Numbered from the stretch's first letter, positions 1 through 8,338 are shown. The stretch is DNA of 64,000 nt from JBMDXB01 sp048594885 (GCA_048594885.1 JBMDXB010000006.1:1-64000); one strand, 5' to 3'. Made by a program: numbers and translations. The notes: a model not told the origin generated them from the sequence alone.

Positions 1-517
1 GCCGCGCGCGCAGCCGCAGCACCGCGTAGCGTTTCCGCGCGAGCAGGGTGTTGACGCCGACGCCGCTCGCCGCGGCCATGTCCTTGAAGCTGCGCCCTTC
101 GAGCTCGTGGGCCACGAACACCTCGCGCTGCTCGGGCGGCAGATCCGCAATCGCGCGTTCGAGCTCCTCCAGCAGCAGGTGGCGAACGTAGAGCGCCTCG
201 GGTCCGGCGTCAACCGACGGCAGGAGCTCTTCCCACGGCAGCGAATCCTCGCTGTCCGCCGCGATGTCATCGAGCCTCTCCGGCTTCTTCCTCCGGAACA
301 GATCGGTGATGCGATTGCGCGCGACGCGGAACAGCCAGCCGGTCACGTGCTCGATCGGCATCAGCATCCGATTGGCCTCGACCAGCTCGGAGAAGACATC
401 CTGCAGGATGTCCTCGGCGTCGCGCGGGTCGGGCACGCGCCTGCGGATGAAGCGGCGCAGGCGTGAATGCTCCCGATCGACGACGTCAGCGATCTGCCGG
501 TCCTGGTCGGGCGTCAT
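1..517 (-). CDS. ECF-type RNA polymerase sigma factor (3' end outside window)
   Basis: The frame is open from an ATG at 517 to the left edge, giving 172 codons without a stop, so the C-terminus is missing. Residues about 20-85 look like sigma region 2: an EDILQDVF helix (core binding) and GWLFRVARNRITDLFRRK, typical of the -10 recognition helix. Residues about 125-170 form a region 4 helix-turn-helix starting LPPEQREVFVAHELEG, with GVGVNTLLARKRYAVLRLR as the recognition helix. Only a few C-terminal residues should be missing. It is divergent from PadR, with about 160 bases between them. No anti-sigma partner is visible in the window. The family call is secure; the regulon is unknown. Confidence 0.88.
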   Translation of the reverse strand, partial: MTPDQDRQIADVVDREHSRLRRFIRRRVPDPRDAEDILQDVFSELVEANRMLMPIEHVTGWLFRVARNRITDLFRRKKPERLDDIAADSEDSLPWEELLPSVDAGPEALYVRHLLLEELERAIADLPPEQREVFVAHELEGRSFKDMAAASGVGVNTLLARKRYAVLRLRAR

Positions 518-572
518 GCCGCTTTGTAGATGTAGACGGATGAAAGGGCGGCATATTGTAGACGGCTGCGAG

Positions 573-616
573 CCCCGGCTCCCCGGCTCCCCGGCTCCCC
601 GGCCCCCCGGCTCCCC
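573..616. repeat. Octamer tandem array, CCCCGGCT x5
   Basis: Five consecutive copies of CCCCGGCT run from 573 to 612, the fourth with one mismatch (T to C at 604), followed by a partial unit. The array lies in the divergent intergenic region between the ECF sigma gene and PadR, just upstream of a TTGACA hexamer. It is too short-period and pure to be coding or CRISPR; it looks like a slippage-prone simple repeat. Confidence 0.85.
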
Positions 617-620
617 TTCC

Positions 621-673
621 TTGACAGCTTAGGAGAGTCGTGAGAGGCTTCTCTCCAATTCCGATTAGGAGAG
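621..673 (+). promoter_or_regulatory. Putative padR promoter/operator region
   Basis: A TTGACA hexamer (621-626) is followed by an inverted repeat, GAGAG at 642-646 and CTCTC at 651-655. TTAGGAGAG occurs twice, at 629-637 and 665-673; the second copy supplies the ribosome-binding site of padR. PadR proteins usually bind dyads in their own promoter, so autoregulation here is plausible. No good -10 hexamer is evident 17 bases after TTGACA. Confidence 0.4.
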
Positions 674-677
674 CGCG

Positions 678-1019
678 ATGACCGAACCCGCGGGCCTGTT
701 GCCCGGCACCCTCGACCTGCTCATTCTCAAGGCCGTGTCGCTCGGCAAGCTGCACGGCTACGGCGTACTGTTGCGCATCCAGCAGATTACCGGCGGCGCG
801 CTGCAGATCCAGCAAGGGGCGCTCTATCCCGCGCTCTATCGGCTCGAGCAGCAGGGCCTCATCGAGAGCGAGTGGGGCACGTCCGACAACAACCGGCGCG
901 CCAAGTTCTATCGACTCACACCCGCGGGACGCGCGCGCCTGGGCGACGAGACGGCGACATGGAACCGCATGGCCGAGGCGATTGCGATGGCGCTGCGGAC
1001 AACGAGGAAGGAAGTCTGA
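678..1019 (+). CDS. PadR-family transcriptional regulator
   Basis: This is a 113-residue winged-helix regulator. The N-terminal PadR signature is clear (LPGTLDLLILKAV, then LHGYGVLLRIQQITG), with the recognition helix and wing in QQGALYPALYRLEQQGLIESEWG and the usual YRLTPAGRARL motif. The length fits the short PadR subfamily that accompanies ADOP permeases in Acidobacteriota. A GGAGAG ribosome-binding site lies just before the ATG. Its stop is two bases before the start of the permease pseudogene, so the two were one operon. The ligand is unknown. Confidence 0.93.
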   Translation: MTEPAGLLPGTLDLLILKAVSLGKLHGYGVLLRIQQITGGALQIQQGALYPALYRLEQQGLIESEWGTSDNNRRAKFYRLTPAGRARLGDETATWNRMAEAIAMALRTTRKEV

Positions 1020-1021
1020 TC

Positions 1022-3160
1022 ATGTGGCGCCGGCTGTGGCGCTCGCGTCAGATCGACGCGGAGATGCAGGAGGAGGGACGCGACGTGCGCGGGCTGCGAT
1101 GGCTCGACGCCATCACGCTCGATGCCAGGCTCGGCGCACGCATGCTGGTCAAGCACCGGTGGCTGACGGTCGTCGGCGGGTTTGCGATGGCCGTCGCGAT
1201 CGCGAGCGGCGCGACGTTCTTCGAGGTCTTCGCGCAGATCCTCAATCCGGTTCTGCCCGTGGAGGACGGCGGCCGCGTGGTGTCGGTGCAGTTCGCCACC
1301 GAGACGCCCGGCAAGCGCCGAGCGCCGCGTGCTCGATGACTTCCTGACCTTGCGCGAGCAGCTCACGTCGATCGAACAGTTGAGCGCCTTCCGTACGGCG
1401 CGCCACAACCTCGTGGCCGGCGCTCCGCCGTACGAGCCGATCAGCGTCGCCGAGATGACCGCGTCAGGATTTGCCGTTGTGCGAACGCCTCCCCTGCTGG
1501 GCCGTTACCTCGTGCCGGAGGATGAGCGCGAGGGCGCCGCGCCGGTGTTGGTGGTTGGCTACGACGCCTGGCAGTCACGCTTCGCCGGCGATGCACAGAT
1601 CGTCGGCCGAGTCGTCAATCTCGGGGGAACCCAGACCGTCGTTGTCGGCGTCATGCCGGAAGGCTTCAGGTTTCCGCTCGATCATCAGTACTGGATGCCG
1701 CTGCGGCTGGCTCGACTGCGGGCGGCATCGCAGCCGCCGAGGTTGTTTCTGTTCGGCCGGCTCGCGCAGGGTGTCTCGCCCCAACAGGCACAGGCGGAGC
1801 TGACGGCGGTCGGCCAGCGCGCCGCGCCGGCGGCGCCGGCCATGCCTCCGCCGCCACGGCCGGTGGTACTCGCCTACACGCACGAGCACTTCGACCTCAC
1901 GGATCCGTTCAGGGTGTGGCTCGTGCGGATCGCGCAACTGCTCGTCAGCGCGCTCACGTTCGTCGTCGCCGTCAATCTCGCGATTCTGATCTACGCGCGG
2001 ACGGTGACGCGGATCGGCGAGATCGCGGTGCGGACGGCACTCGGCGCCAGCCGGCGCCGTATCCTCGCGCAGTTGTTCATCGAGGCGTTCGCACTCACGC
2101 TGGTCGGTACCGTCGTCGGCCTGGTGCTCGCGCGCTCGGCGCTGGGGACAATGGAATCGATGGCGCACGCGAACGGTGCGGTCCCCTTCTGGATTCGTTT
2201 CGATCTCTCGCTCGGCACGGTGATCCACGCCGTGATGCTCGCCGGACTCGCGGCCGTCGTCATGGGCGTGTTGCCGGGCCTCAAAGCGACGGGCCGTGGC
2301 TTGAGCGCAAACCTGCACGAACTGCATGGCCGCGGCGGGACGCGCCTGGGACGCCTCTGGACGACGCTCGTCATCGGTCAGGTTGCCGTGGCCGTGGCCG
2401 TGCTGCCGGTGTCGATCTACACCGCGTGGCATGTCGTGCGGGTGGGGGCGGAACCGGACTTCCCCGCCGGCCAGTTCGCCGTTGGCATCATCGCGTTGGC
2501 CGACGACGCGTCGGCGATTGACAGGAACCGGGTACGAAGCCGGCAGCTCGAGCTGACGTCGCGCCTCGAGGCGGAGCCCGGCGTCACAGCCGTCGCGTTC
2601 TCGTCGAGCGTCCCCGGCTTCCTGCCCGGCCGGCTGCTGCGGTTCGAGGAGAGTCCCGCCGTGAAGTACGCCGGAGGGGAGCTGGGCGTCGATTCCGTCG
2701 ATGTCGACGTCAATCTGTTCAGCGACTCCGTCGCGTCGTTCCGTTGTCGGACTACTACGATCGGGTGCGCTCGTTCTGGCGCTATCTCGCCTGGGGCACA
2801 GGCCTCGTGACGTTGAGCGTGATCCTGCTCTCGGCGGCCGGCATGTACGCGCTGATGTCGTTCACCGTGGCGCAGCGGACGAAGGAGATCGGCATCCGCG
2901 CCGCGCTGGGCGCGCATCCGCGGCGGCTGCTTCTGAGCATCTTCGCGCGCGCCGCATGGCAGCTCGGGCTCGGTTTGCTGACGGGCTCGCTGCTGTCGGG
3001 TGCGCTGATGTCAGCCGCGGAGCTCGACGCCGCCGGATCGGCGGCGCTGCTGCTCGTCGTGGCGGCCATCATGCTGCTCGTCGGCCTCGCCGCAGCCGTT
3101 GGTCCTGCCCGGCGCTGCGTGCTCATTGAGCCGTCGGACGTACTGCGGTCTGACGGCTAG
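1022..3160 (+). pseudogene. ADOP-type ABC transporter permease, degraded (deletions and frameshift)
   Basis: Three reading frames together spell one ADOP (acidobacterial duplicated orphan permease): MacB-like periplasmic domains plus FtsX permease segments. Frame A (1022-1339) holds the N-terminus and first membrane helix. Near 1310-1320 a small indel moves the sequence to another frame, which continues to 2810 with the first FtsX block (VAVNLAILIYARTVTRIGEI, RTALGASRRRILAQLF). At about 2730-2745 the reading passes to a third frame, starting PLSDYYDRVRSFW and ending with the second FtsX block (ALMSFTVAQRTKEIGIRAAL) at 3160. Against the family, most of the second periplasmic domain is missing at that junction, and about 35 residues are missing near the N-terminus between EMQEE and GRDVRG. 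A full-length product is not possible. PadR lies two bases upstream. Confidence 0.85.
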
Positions 3161-3267
3161 TCACGTCGTCTCACTTTCGGCAAGCGTGTACCCCGCTCAT
3201 AAGACATATGATTGCGGCGATTCCTGGTCCCGCAGGCCACCGGAAGCTTCCTTAGCGGAGGATGCAC

Positions 3268-4668
3268 ATGAAAGCTGCTGTCCGCAAGATGCTCGACGAC
3301 GTGGCGCCGGTGTTGAATCGGCGCTCTTTCTTCAGGACGCTCGGCCTCGGAACCGCGGGCGCGCTGGCGCTGTCGGGTGAGACGGCCGCCGGCGCGGCCG
3401 CCGATTTCGTCCAATCCAACGTCAAGCGCGCCTCGGAACCGTCGGCGCTCAAGATCACCGACCTGCGCGTCGCCGTCGTCGCCGGCGCGCCCATGACCTG
3501 CCCGCTCGTCCGCGCCGACACGAACCAGGGACTGGTCGGATGGGGCGAAGTGCGCGACGGCGCCAGCGAAATCTACGCGCTGATGCTGAAGAGCCGTATC
3601 CTCGGCGAGAATCCCTGCAACGTCGACAAGATCTTCCGCAAGATCAAGCAGTTCGGCCATCACGCGCGGCAGGCCGGCGGCGTCTGCGCCATCGAGATGG
3701 CGATGATGGATCTCGCCGGCAAGGCGTGGGGCGTTCCCTGCTGGCAGATGCTCGGCGGCAAGTTCCGCGATCGCGTGCGTCTCTACGCCGACACCACCAG
3801 CCGCTCCGACCCGAAGGAACAGGGCGCGCTGCTGAAGGAGCGGATGAACCGCGGGATCACTTATCTCAAACAGGACTTCGGGATCGGCCTGCTGCGCGAC
3901 GTGCCCGGCGCGCTGTCTCTGCCCGCGGGCACCAGCATCGGCCAGGGCGATCGCGTCATGCATCCGTTCACGGGCATCGAGATCACCGACAAGGGCATCG
4001 CGTGGCTGTCCAACTGGGTGGGGCAGATTCGCGAGGTGGTCGGCATGGAGATCCCGCTTTCCACCGATCATTACGGCCACATCAGCGTGAACAGTTGCAT
4101 CAAGCTGGCGCGCGCCATGGAGCAGTGGAACCTCGCGTGGATGGAGGACATGGTCCCGTGGCAGCTCGGCGAGCAGATGAAGCAGATCCGCGACTCGACG
4201 ACGATCCCAATCCTCACCGGCGAGGACATCTATCTGAAGGAGCCGTTCATCACGCTGATCGACATGGGTGCGGTGGACATGATCCATCCCGACCTCGCGA
4301 GCTCGGGCGGGCTGATCGAGACCAAGAAGATCGGCGACTACGCAATGGAGCACGGCGTCGCCATGGCGATGCACTTCGCCGGCACGCCGGTGTCGTTCGC
4401 CGCCAACGTCCACTGCGCCGCCGCGACCGAGAACTTCATCGCGCTGGAGCATCATTCGATGGACGTGCCGTGGTGGGAGAGCCTGGTGCGGACGACAGGC
4501 GGCAATGCGCTCGTCGAGAAGGGCTTCGCGGTCGTGCCGAATGCACCTGGTCTCGGCGTGGAAGTGAACGAGGAGGTCGTGAAACAGCATCTGCGGCCGA
4601 AGTCCGGCTTCTTCCTGCCGACGCCGGAGTGGGACACGTTCAGGAGCAACGATCGCTTGTGGAGTTAA
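3268..4668 (+). CDS. Exported mandelate racemase/muconate lactonizing enzyme family protein
   Basis: This is an enolase-superfamily enzyme of 466 residues, expected to dehydrate or isomerize a sugar acid or lactone through an Mg-stabilized enediolate. A twin-arginine-type leader is visible (NRRSFFRTLGLGTAGALAL, ending near AAGAAA). The barrel motifs follow in order: DLAGKAWGVPCWQMLGGK, then YLKQDFG (candidate catalytic lysine), then the metal ligands in STDHYGH, WMEDMVPW and LTGEDIY, then a late SSGGLIETKKI segment. The length suits the family plus a leader. GGAGG (3257-3261) is spaced correctly for the ATG at 3268 rather than the one at 3262. A 14-base gap separates it from the exported RraA-family gene. 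Most relatives are cytoplasmic, so export is unusual. The substrate is unknown. Confidence 0.88.
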   Translation: MKAAVRKMLDDVAPVLNRRSFFRTLGLGTAGALALSGETAAGAAADFVQSNVKRASEPSALKITDLRVAVVAGAPMTCPLVRADTNQGLVGWGEVRDGASEIYALMLKSRILGENPCNVDKIFRKIKQFGHHARQAGGVCAIEMAMMDLAGKAWGVPCWQMLGGKFRDRVRLYADTTSRSDPKEQGALLKERMNRGITYLKQDFGIGLLRDVPGALSLPAGTSIGQGDRVMHPFTGIEITDKGIAWLSNWVGQIREVVGMEIPLSTDHYGHISVNSCIKLARAMEQWNLAWMEDMVPWQLGEQMKQIRDSTTIPILTGEDIYLKEPFITLIDMGAVDMIHPDLASSGGLIETKKIGDYAMEHGVAMAMHFAGTPVSFAANVHCAAATENFIALEHHSMDVPWWESLVRTTGGNALVEKGFAVVPNAPGLGVEVNEEVVKQHLRPKSGFFLPTPEWDTFRSNDRLWS

Positions 4669-4682
4669 CTAGGAGTAACGAG

Positions 4683-5576
4683 ATGAGGGCTGTCATCGTC
4701 GGCGTGTGGATGGCCACTGCGGTTGTCTCTGCGCAGCAGACCACGGTGCAGGTCAATCGCGCGTCGAAAGATACGTGGACGCCGGTCATGGAAGTGCTCA
4801 AGACGTCACGCAACGTCACGGTCACGGACGCGCAGCTCCAGCGCCTCCGCGAGCTGCCGCTCGAGGCGGTCTGGGGCGCGCTCCAGGGCAGGCGCTACGT
4901 GCGGACGTTCGAAGGCGGCTTCCAGCAGACGGTTCCCGGCGCCAAGGTCGTCGGACGCGCGGTGACGATGAGATATCTGCCCGTACGTCCCGATTTAATG
5001 GAAGCGGTGCAGACGCTCGCGAAGGAAGGCGACTGGGACTACCAGTACAACGTCAGGGCCGGCGAAGACCTCAAACGCGGCGACGTCGTCGTCGTCGAGC
5101 TCGGCGGGATGGTCGATCGGGCGACGTTCCTCGGTGACGTGACTGCGCTCGGCATGCAGGCAGCCGGTGCGGCGGGCGTCATCATCGACGGCGGCGTTCG
5201 CGATTTGAGCGAGCTGATGATGATGAAGGAGATCCCGATGTTCTATCGCGGCGCGCACGCGTCGGCGATGGCCGATCAGGTCGGCGTCCAGTGGAACGGG
5301 CCCATTCGTCTCGGCGGCATCACGGTCCTGCCCGGAGACATCATCGTCGCCGAGGCCGAAGGGGTGCAGGTGATACCGCCTCAGCTCGTCGCCGGCGTCA
5401 TCAGCAGCGCGGAGGACACGGTCTACACGGAGAACTTCAAGCGCGAGATGATGCGCTCGAAGAAATACCGCGCGCGCGACATCTACCCGACGCTCAGTCC
5501 CGAGCTGCAGAAGATCTTCGAGGAGTGGAAGAAGACCCATAAGAAGGAGGGCGTCAAGCCGAACGTCGGCGGGTAG
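4683..5576 (+). CDS. Exported RraA-family protein (HMG/CHA aldolase-like)
   Basis: This 297-residue protein has an N-terminal signal peptide (cleavage likely after VVSAQ) and an RraA fold. The family signature is GDVTALGMQAAGAAGVIIDGG followed by VRD, at about residues 155-180. RraA-fold proteins include metal-dependent 4-hydroxy-4-methyl-2-oxoglutarate aldolases and the RNase E inhibitor RraA; the conserved Gly/Arg/Asp of the aldolase site are present, which favours the enzyme reading. AGGAG at 4671-4675 sets the ATG at 4683, so the longer open frame upstream is an artefact. The C-terminal tail (KKTHKKEG) is lysine-rich. Next to an exported enolase-family dehydratase, a retro-aldol step on the same sugar-acid route is a reasonable inference. 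Confidence 0.85.
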   Translation: MRAVIVGVWMATAVVSAQQTTVQVNRASKDTWTPVMEVLKTSRNVTVTDAQLQRLRELPLEAVWGALQGRRYVRTFEGGFQQTVPGAKVVGRAVTMRYLPVRPDLMEAVQTLAKEGDWDYQYNVRAGEDLKRGDVVVVELGGMVDRATFLGDVTALGMQAAGAAGVIIDGGVRDLSELMMMKEIPMFYRGAHASAMADQVGVQWNGPIRLGGITVLPGDIIVAEAEGVQVIPPQLVAGVISSAEDTVYTENFKREMMRSKKYRARDIYPTLSPELQKIFEEWKKTHKKEGVKPNVGG

Positions 5577-5590
5577 TCGCTGGGCGCGGG

Positions 5591-5630
5591 CCGCTGTCCG
5601 CGAACCGCTGTCCGCTGTCCGCTGTCCGCG
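5591..5630. repeat. Heptamer array, CCGCTGT-type
   Basis: Units of seven bases read CCGCTGT, CCGCGAA, CCGCTGT, CCGCTGT, CCGCTGT and a partial CCGCG. The array fills the gap between the convergent RraA-family and VanZ-like genes. It has no hairpin plus T-run, so it is not an obvious terminator. A similar seven-base periodicity occurs at 32230-32264. Confidence 0.8.
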
Positions 5631-5653
5631 CCTTCCCTTTGCCCATTCGAGGG

Positions 5654-6073
5654 TCAAAGCGGTTTGGACGGCTCATCCCGACCTGCGGTCCGATACCAGC
5701 GCCGCAGGGCGGCACTGACCAGGGCGCCCGCGCCCAGGCTGAACAACGTCGCGACGACGTCCAGCCAATCGAACCTGTATATCCTGCGCACAAGCGGTAA
5801 CGTCTGGACGAATTCGAACCCGAGCGCGATAGTCCCAGCCAGCACCGTCGCGCGGGTGAGTGTAAGGTGCGCGAGTCGGTGCTCGCTGGAGAGGATGACG
5901 AGCAGCAACCCCGCCGGACCCAGAAGGCTGGGTGCAGGTCCGATGATTGCCGGGTTGATGCCGACGTCGAAATGGCGCGCCACCTTGGCCGGAAGGATCA
6001 GCGCCCAGCAGATGACGCCGAGCCACCCGTACAGCCGCTTCAGCCGGTGGGCCGCGCTCTGTGGCGCGTACAT
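5654..6073 (-). CDS. VanZ-like small membrane protein
   Basis: This is a 139-residue protein with about four hydrophobic segments. It carries the spaced acidic and glutamine pattern of VanZ-like proteins: FEFVQTLPL in one helix, then RFDWLDVVATLFSLGAGAL in the last. The family is named after a teicoplanin-resistance accessory protein, but most members have no known role. It is convergent with the RraA-family gene, with the heptamer array between them. The start at 6073 gives a basic N-terminus before the first helix. Confidence 0.6.
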   Translation of the reverse strand: MYAPQSAAHRLKRLYGWLGVICWALILPAKVARHFDVGINPAIIGPAPSLLGPAGLLLVILSSEHRLAHLTLTRATVLAGTIALGFEFVQTLPLVRRIYRFDWLDVVATLFSLGAGALVSAALRRWYRTAGRDEPSKPL

Positions 6074-6120
6074 CTGACTGCCGACACTATGCGGCGCGCG
6101 CTATGAGCGGTGAACGTGGC

Positions 6121-6483
6121 TCACCGGCGCGGCGGCTCTTCATACAGACCGAATTCGTTGCCTGCGGGATCGGCAAACGCTGCGAATGCGCCCATGCCAG
6201 CGCCGATTTCGGTGCGTGGAGTGACAATCCGGCCCCCAGCAGCCTCAATCTTGGCCAGCGTCTCGCTGATGGCGTCTACCATGATGTAGACGCGCGTCTG
6301 CTCGTCGGGCGTGCGATCGCTCTCCTTGACCCAGGTGCCGCTCACGCCGGCAGGGTCGTCAAACGCCAGCTCGCCATCGCCACGCGTTCTCACTTTCCAG
6401 CCGAAGATGCTGCCATAGAACTGCGCCGAGGCCTCTGCGGTTTTGGCCGGGATTTCGAGATAGCAGATCTTGCCATGCGACAT
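6121..6483 (-). CDS. VOC-family (glyoxalase/bleomycin-resistance fold) protein
   Basis: This is a 120-residue single vicinal-oxygen-chelate unit. It begins with the usual strand and helix (KICYLEIPAKTAEASAQFYGSIFGWKV) and ends AFADPAGNEFGLYEEP, which contains the conserved glutamate metal ligand. GGAGG at 6490-6494 is correctly spaced for the ATG at 6483, not the upstream TTG at 6489. Proteins of this CFP32/PhnB-like group are often uncharacterized lyases or binding proteins. The substrate cannot be read from the sequence. Confidence 0.88.
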   Translation of the reverse strand: MSHGKICYLEIPAKTAEASAQFYGSIFGWKVRTRGDGELAFDDPAGVSGTWVKESDRTPDEQTRVYIMVDAISETLAKIEAAGGRIVTPRTEIGAGMGAFAAFADPAGNEFGLYEEPPRR

Positions 6484-6713
6484 GACCAACCTCCGTCAAT
6501 ACAGGACAGCGCTGTGACGTCGCGCCACCCCGAAACTATCTCGGAATCCCCACCAGTTGCAGATCCTGTGGGTATCGTGCCGCTATCGACAGCCCGAATG
6601 GTTCGTCGGCCTGCTGGACTTCTTCCAGCTGGAACGGAATGTTCCCGCTCCCTATCTCACGAGCGACCAATCGAATTTCACCGCGCCCCGGTCCGGCGTC
6701 AGCCAGCGCTCAT
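6484..6713. other. Intergenic stretch with non-contiguous coding-like reading
   Basis: No intact gene is visible. On the minus strand two short frames read like protein in succession: one ends AVKFDWSLVR then a stop, and the next continues REIGSGNIPFQLEEVQQADE and ends LQLVGIPR. This could be a frameshifted remnant. The plus strand also has an open frame, so the signal is weak. Confidence 0.2.
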
Positions 6714-7211
6714 CTAGCCAGGCCCGTTGAACCGAATGTTCGAGACCTGCCGAGTGGCCGGATCGTACTCCGCGCCAAAGAACATCGATCCGCCGTCACA
6801 GACGTTGACGGCTCGGGTCCGCCAGCCATCGGCCAATTTCGGGTTCGTCGTGGCAAGGCGTTCGACGTAACTTCGGTGAAACCCATTGATGTACACGACC
6901 TGCCGGCGGCCGATTCGAATCCCGATGTACTGTCGATAGTACTCGCTCGCCGCCGGACGCCGGGATCGCGCCTTGTTGTGCTGCTCGAGTGCGCGTTCGA
7001 GCGCCGGCGCCAAACTCACCTCGAGCGCTGCGATCGTGTCGGCGTCCGGGGCCCAGTACCCCGATCGTCCTGGTGCCTCCCGGCTGCACCACCGGTACAC
7101 GTTCGCTGGCCAATAGTCAGCCGGAAGAACCACGGCCCAATCACCTCTGAGTTGGACGGTGGTTGACTGCACAACAACCAGCGCGATCATCACGGTTGGG
7201 ATGAACATCAT
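6714..7211 (-). CDS. Secreted hypothetical protein
   Basis: This 165-residue protein has a hydrophobic N-terminal signal (FIPTVMIALVVVQS). I do not recognise a named domain. Visible traits are a middle helix rich in Ala/Glu/Arg (SLAPALERALEQHNKARSR), a segment QVVYINGFHRSYV, and a C-terminal VCDGGSMFFGAEYDPATRQ with one cysteine. The compact segmented character suggests a small periplasmic alpha/beta protein. Two consecutive ATG codons mark the start. Confidence 0.6.
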   Translation of the reverse strand: MMFIPTVMIALVVVQSTTVQLRGDWAVVLPADYWPANVYRWCSREAPGRSGYWAPDADTIAALEVSLAPALERALEQHNKARSRRPAASEYYRQYIGIRIGRRQVVYINGFHRSYVERLATTNPKLADGWRTRAVNVCDGGSMFFGAEYDPATRQVSNIRFNGPG

Positions 7212-7338
7212 GATGTGGCCCTCGTCTGGCTAGACTCGGCTTCAGCGGCGGGGGGCCGGCTGCAAATGTTCGTGAGCCGCCGTCCGGGATGCCCAACGCA
7301 AGGAGGAGCGGCTCGAACGCTGTGATGCCGACGTGTGG

Positions 7339-7785
7339 TCAGTTCGATCGTCGCGAATCCACGCCTGTCGCGTCCCCCGTCCGCATCTCTCGCCGCCCGA
7401 GTGCGCTGAGGACGATCGCGAGCGCCAGGAACCAGAGCCACGCGACGAGCATGACGGTGTATTCGGGCCAGAACACACTCCAGCCTCCGTCGCGTTTGTG
7501 TCCCAGCCCATCGGCCGCAACCCAGACGGCAGGGGCGACGGCGGCAACCGAGGCCGCACCAAGCCGGCGATACCCTCGCTTCAGCACGTCGTACGCGAGG
7601 AAGAGGCACCATGCGCCGCACGCGGCGAGCAGCAGGTATTCCGGCCTGAACCCGGTCGAGTTGTCGGTGGTGATGTCGTCCAGGGCGAGCCAGGCGAGCA
7701 CGACCAGGCCGATCGTGACAGCCGCTTCTGCGGAGAAGGCCTGGGCCCGGCGAAAGGCCCGGTGACTCCGAGCGACGGCGTCCAT
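7339..7785 (-). CDS. Hypothetical integral membrane protein
   Basis: This is a 148-residue protein with about four hydrophobic segments: VTIGLVVLAWLAL, YLLLAACGAWCLFLAY, LGAASVAAVAPAVWVAA and YTVMLVAWLWFLALAIVL. No family motif is recognised. It lies ten bases downstream of the antitoxin gene on the same strand, so it may be cotranscribed with the toxin-antitoxin pair. The C-terminal tail is polar and basic. Confidence 0.55.
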   Translation of the reverse strand: MDAVARSHRAFRRAQAFSAEAAVTIGLVVLAWLALDDITTDNSTGFRPEYLLLAACGAWCLFLAYDVLKRGYRRLGAASVAAVAPAVWVAADGLGHKRDGGWSVFWPEYTVMLVAWLWFLALAIVLSALGRREMRTGDATGVDSRRSN

Positions 7786-7795
7786 AAACGCCTCC

Positions 7796-8056
7796 TTATG
7801 CGGCCGCCTGGGTGGGCAGCACCCAGCCGGGGAATACCAATACCCCCGGATGGCACTTGAGCGCTCGTGCGAGCGTCTTTGCCCGCTCGACCCCCAGGCG
7901 CACCCGGTCGTTCTCGATTCCCGAAATCGTGGCCTGAGAAATGCCCGCGCGCTTCGCGAGCTGGTTCTGGCTCAAACCTTGAAGTTCGCGGACGATGCGC
8001 ACGGACTCACCAACGGAGACGGCGACACGCTTTCGTGCCGGACGATACCCCTTCAT
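7796..8056 (-). CDS. XRE-family antitoxin (HigA-like)
   Basis: This is an 86-residue helix-turn-helix protein. The Cro/C1 fold spans about residues 18-70, with LSQNQLAKRAGISQATISGI as the DNA-binding helices and ALKCHPGVLVFPGW closing the domain. The ATG directly follows the toxin's TGA, and its GGAGG lies inside the toxin gene, so the pair is translationally coupled. It should neutralize the toxin and repress the operon. The toxin-first order matches HigBA-type modules. Confidence 0.85.
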   Translation of the reverse strand: MKGYRPARKRVAVSVGESVRIVRELQGLSQNQLAKRAGISQATISGIENDRVRLGVERAKTLARALKCHPGVLVFPGWVLPTQAAA

Positions 8057-8338
8057 TCACGTCCTCCGATAGTCATGGGGCGTTATCAATTCGACGTAGT
8101 ACGTGAGGCGGATCGGTACGATCCGATAGATGATCCGCCACTGATCGCCCAATCTCGACGAGCGATACCCTTGCCACTTTCCGGTCAGCGCCTCGTCGTG
8201 AAATCCCTTGATCAGACGAATGCCCGGCGGTCCAGACAGGCGAGCAATGTCCTTCCACTTCTCGTAGCGCTTCAGCACTTCGCGCGGCGCCTTGGCCACC
8301 TGCCGGTCGACTCGGCGATGCTCCAAGATCTCCCACAC
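8057..8338 (-). CDS. RelE-superfamily toxin (HigB/RelE-like mRNA interferase)
   Basis: This 93-residue basic protein has the RelE/ParE fold: an N-terminal helical hairpin (RQVAKAPREVLKRYEKWKDIA), then LIKGFHDEALTGKWQGYRSSRL and QWRIIYRIV strands, and a C-terminal ITPHDYRRT. The basic and aromatic residues used for ribosome-dependent mRNA cleavage by RelE-type toxins are plausible in the last strands. It begins with GTG at 8338; no in-frame ATG precedes it. A possible dyad (CCCA/TGGG around AAGATGAGA) lies just upstream and could be the antitoxin operator. Confidence 0.82.
   Translation of the reverse strand: MWEILEHRRVDRQVAKAPREVLKRYEKWKDIARLSGPPGIRLIKGFHDEALTGKWQGYRSSRLGDQWRIIYRIVPIRLTYYVELITPHDYRRT

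Noticed and set aside
573..616. CRISPR array
   Set aside because: The units are eight bases long with no spacers.
1022..3160. Three separate small permease genes
   Set aside because: Together they spell one ADOP protein in order, with segments missing at the junctions, so decay is a better reading than three functional genes.
3540..4682. Upstream extension of the RraA frame through the enolase gene
   Set aside because: The extension is composition-biased noise; AGGAG and a signal peptide mark the ATG at 4683.
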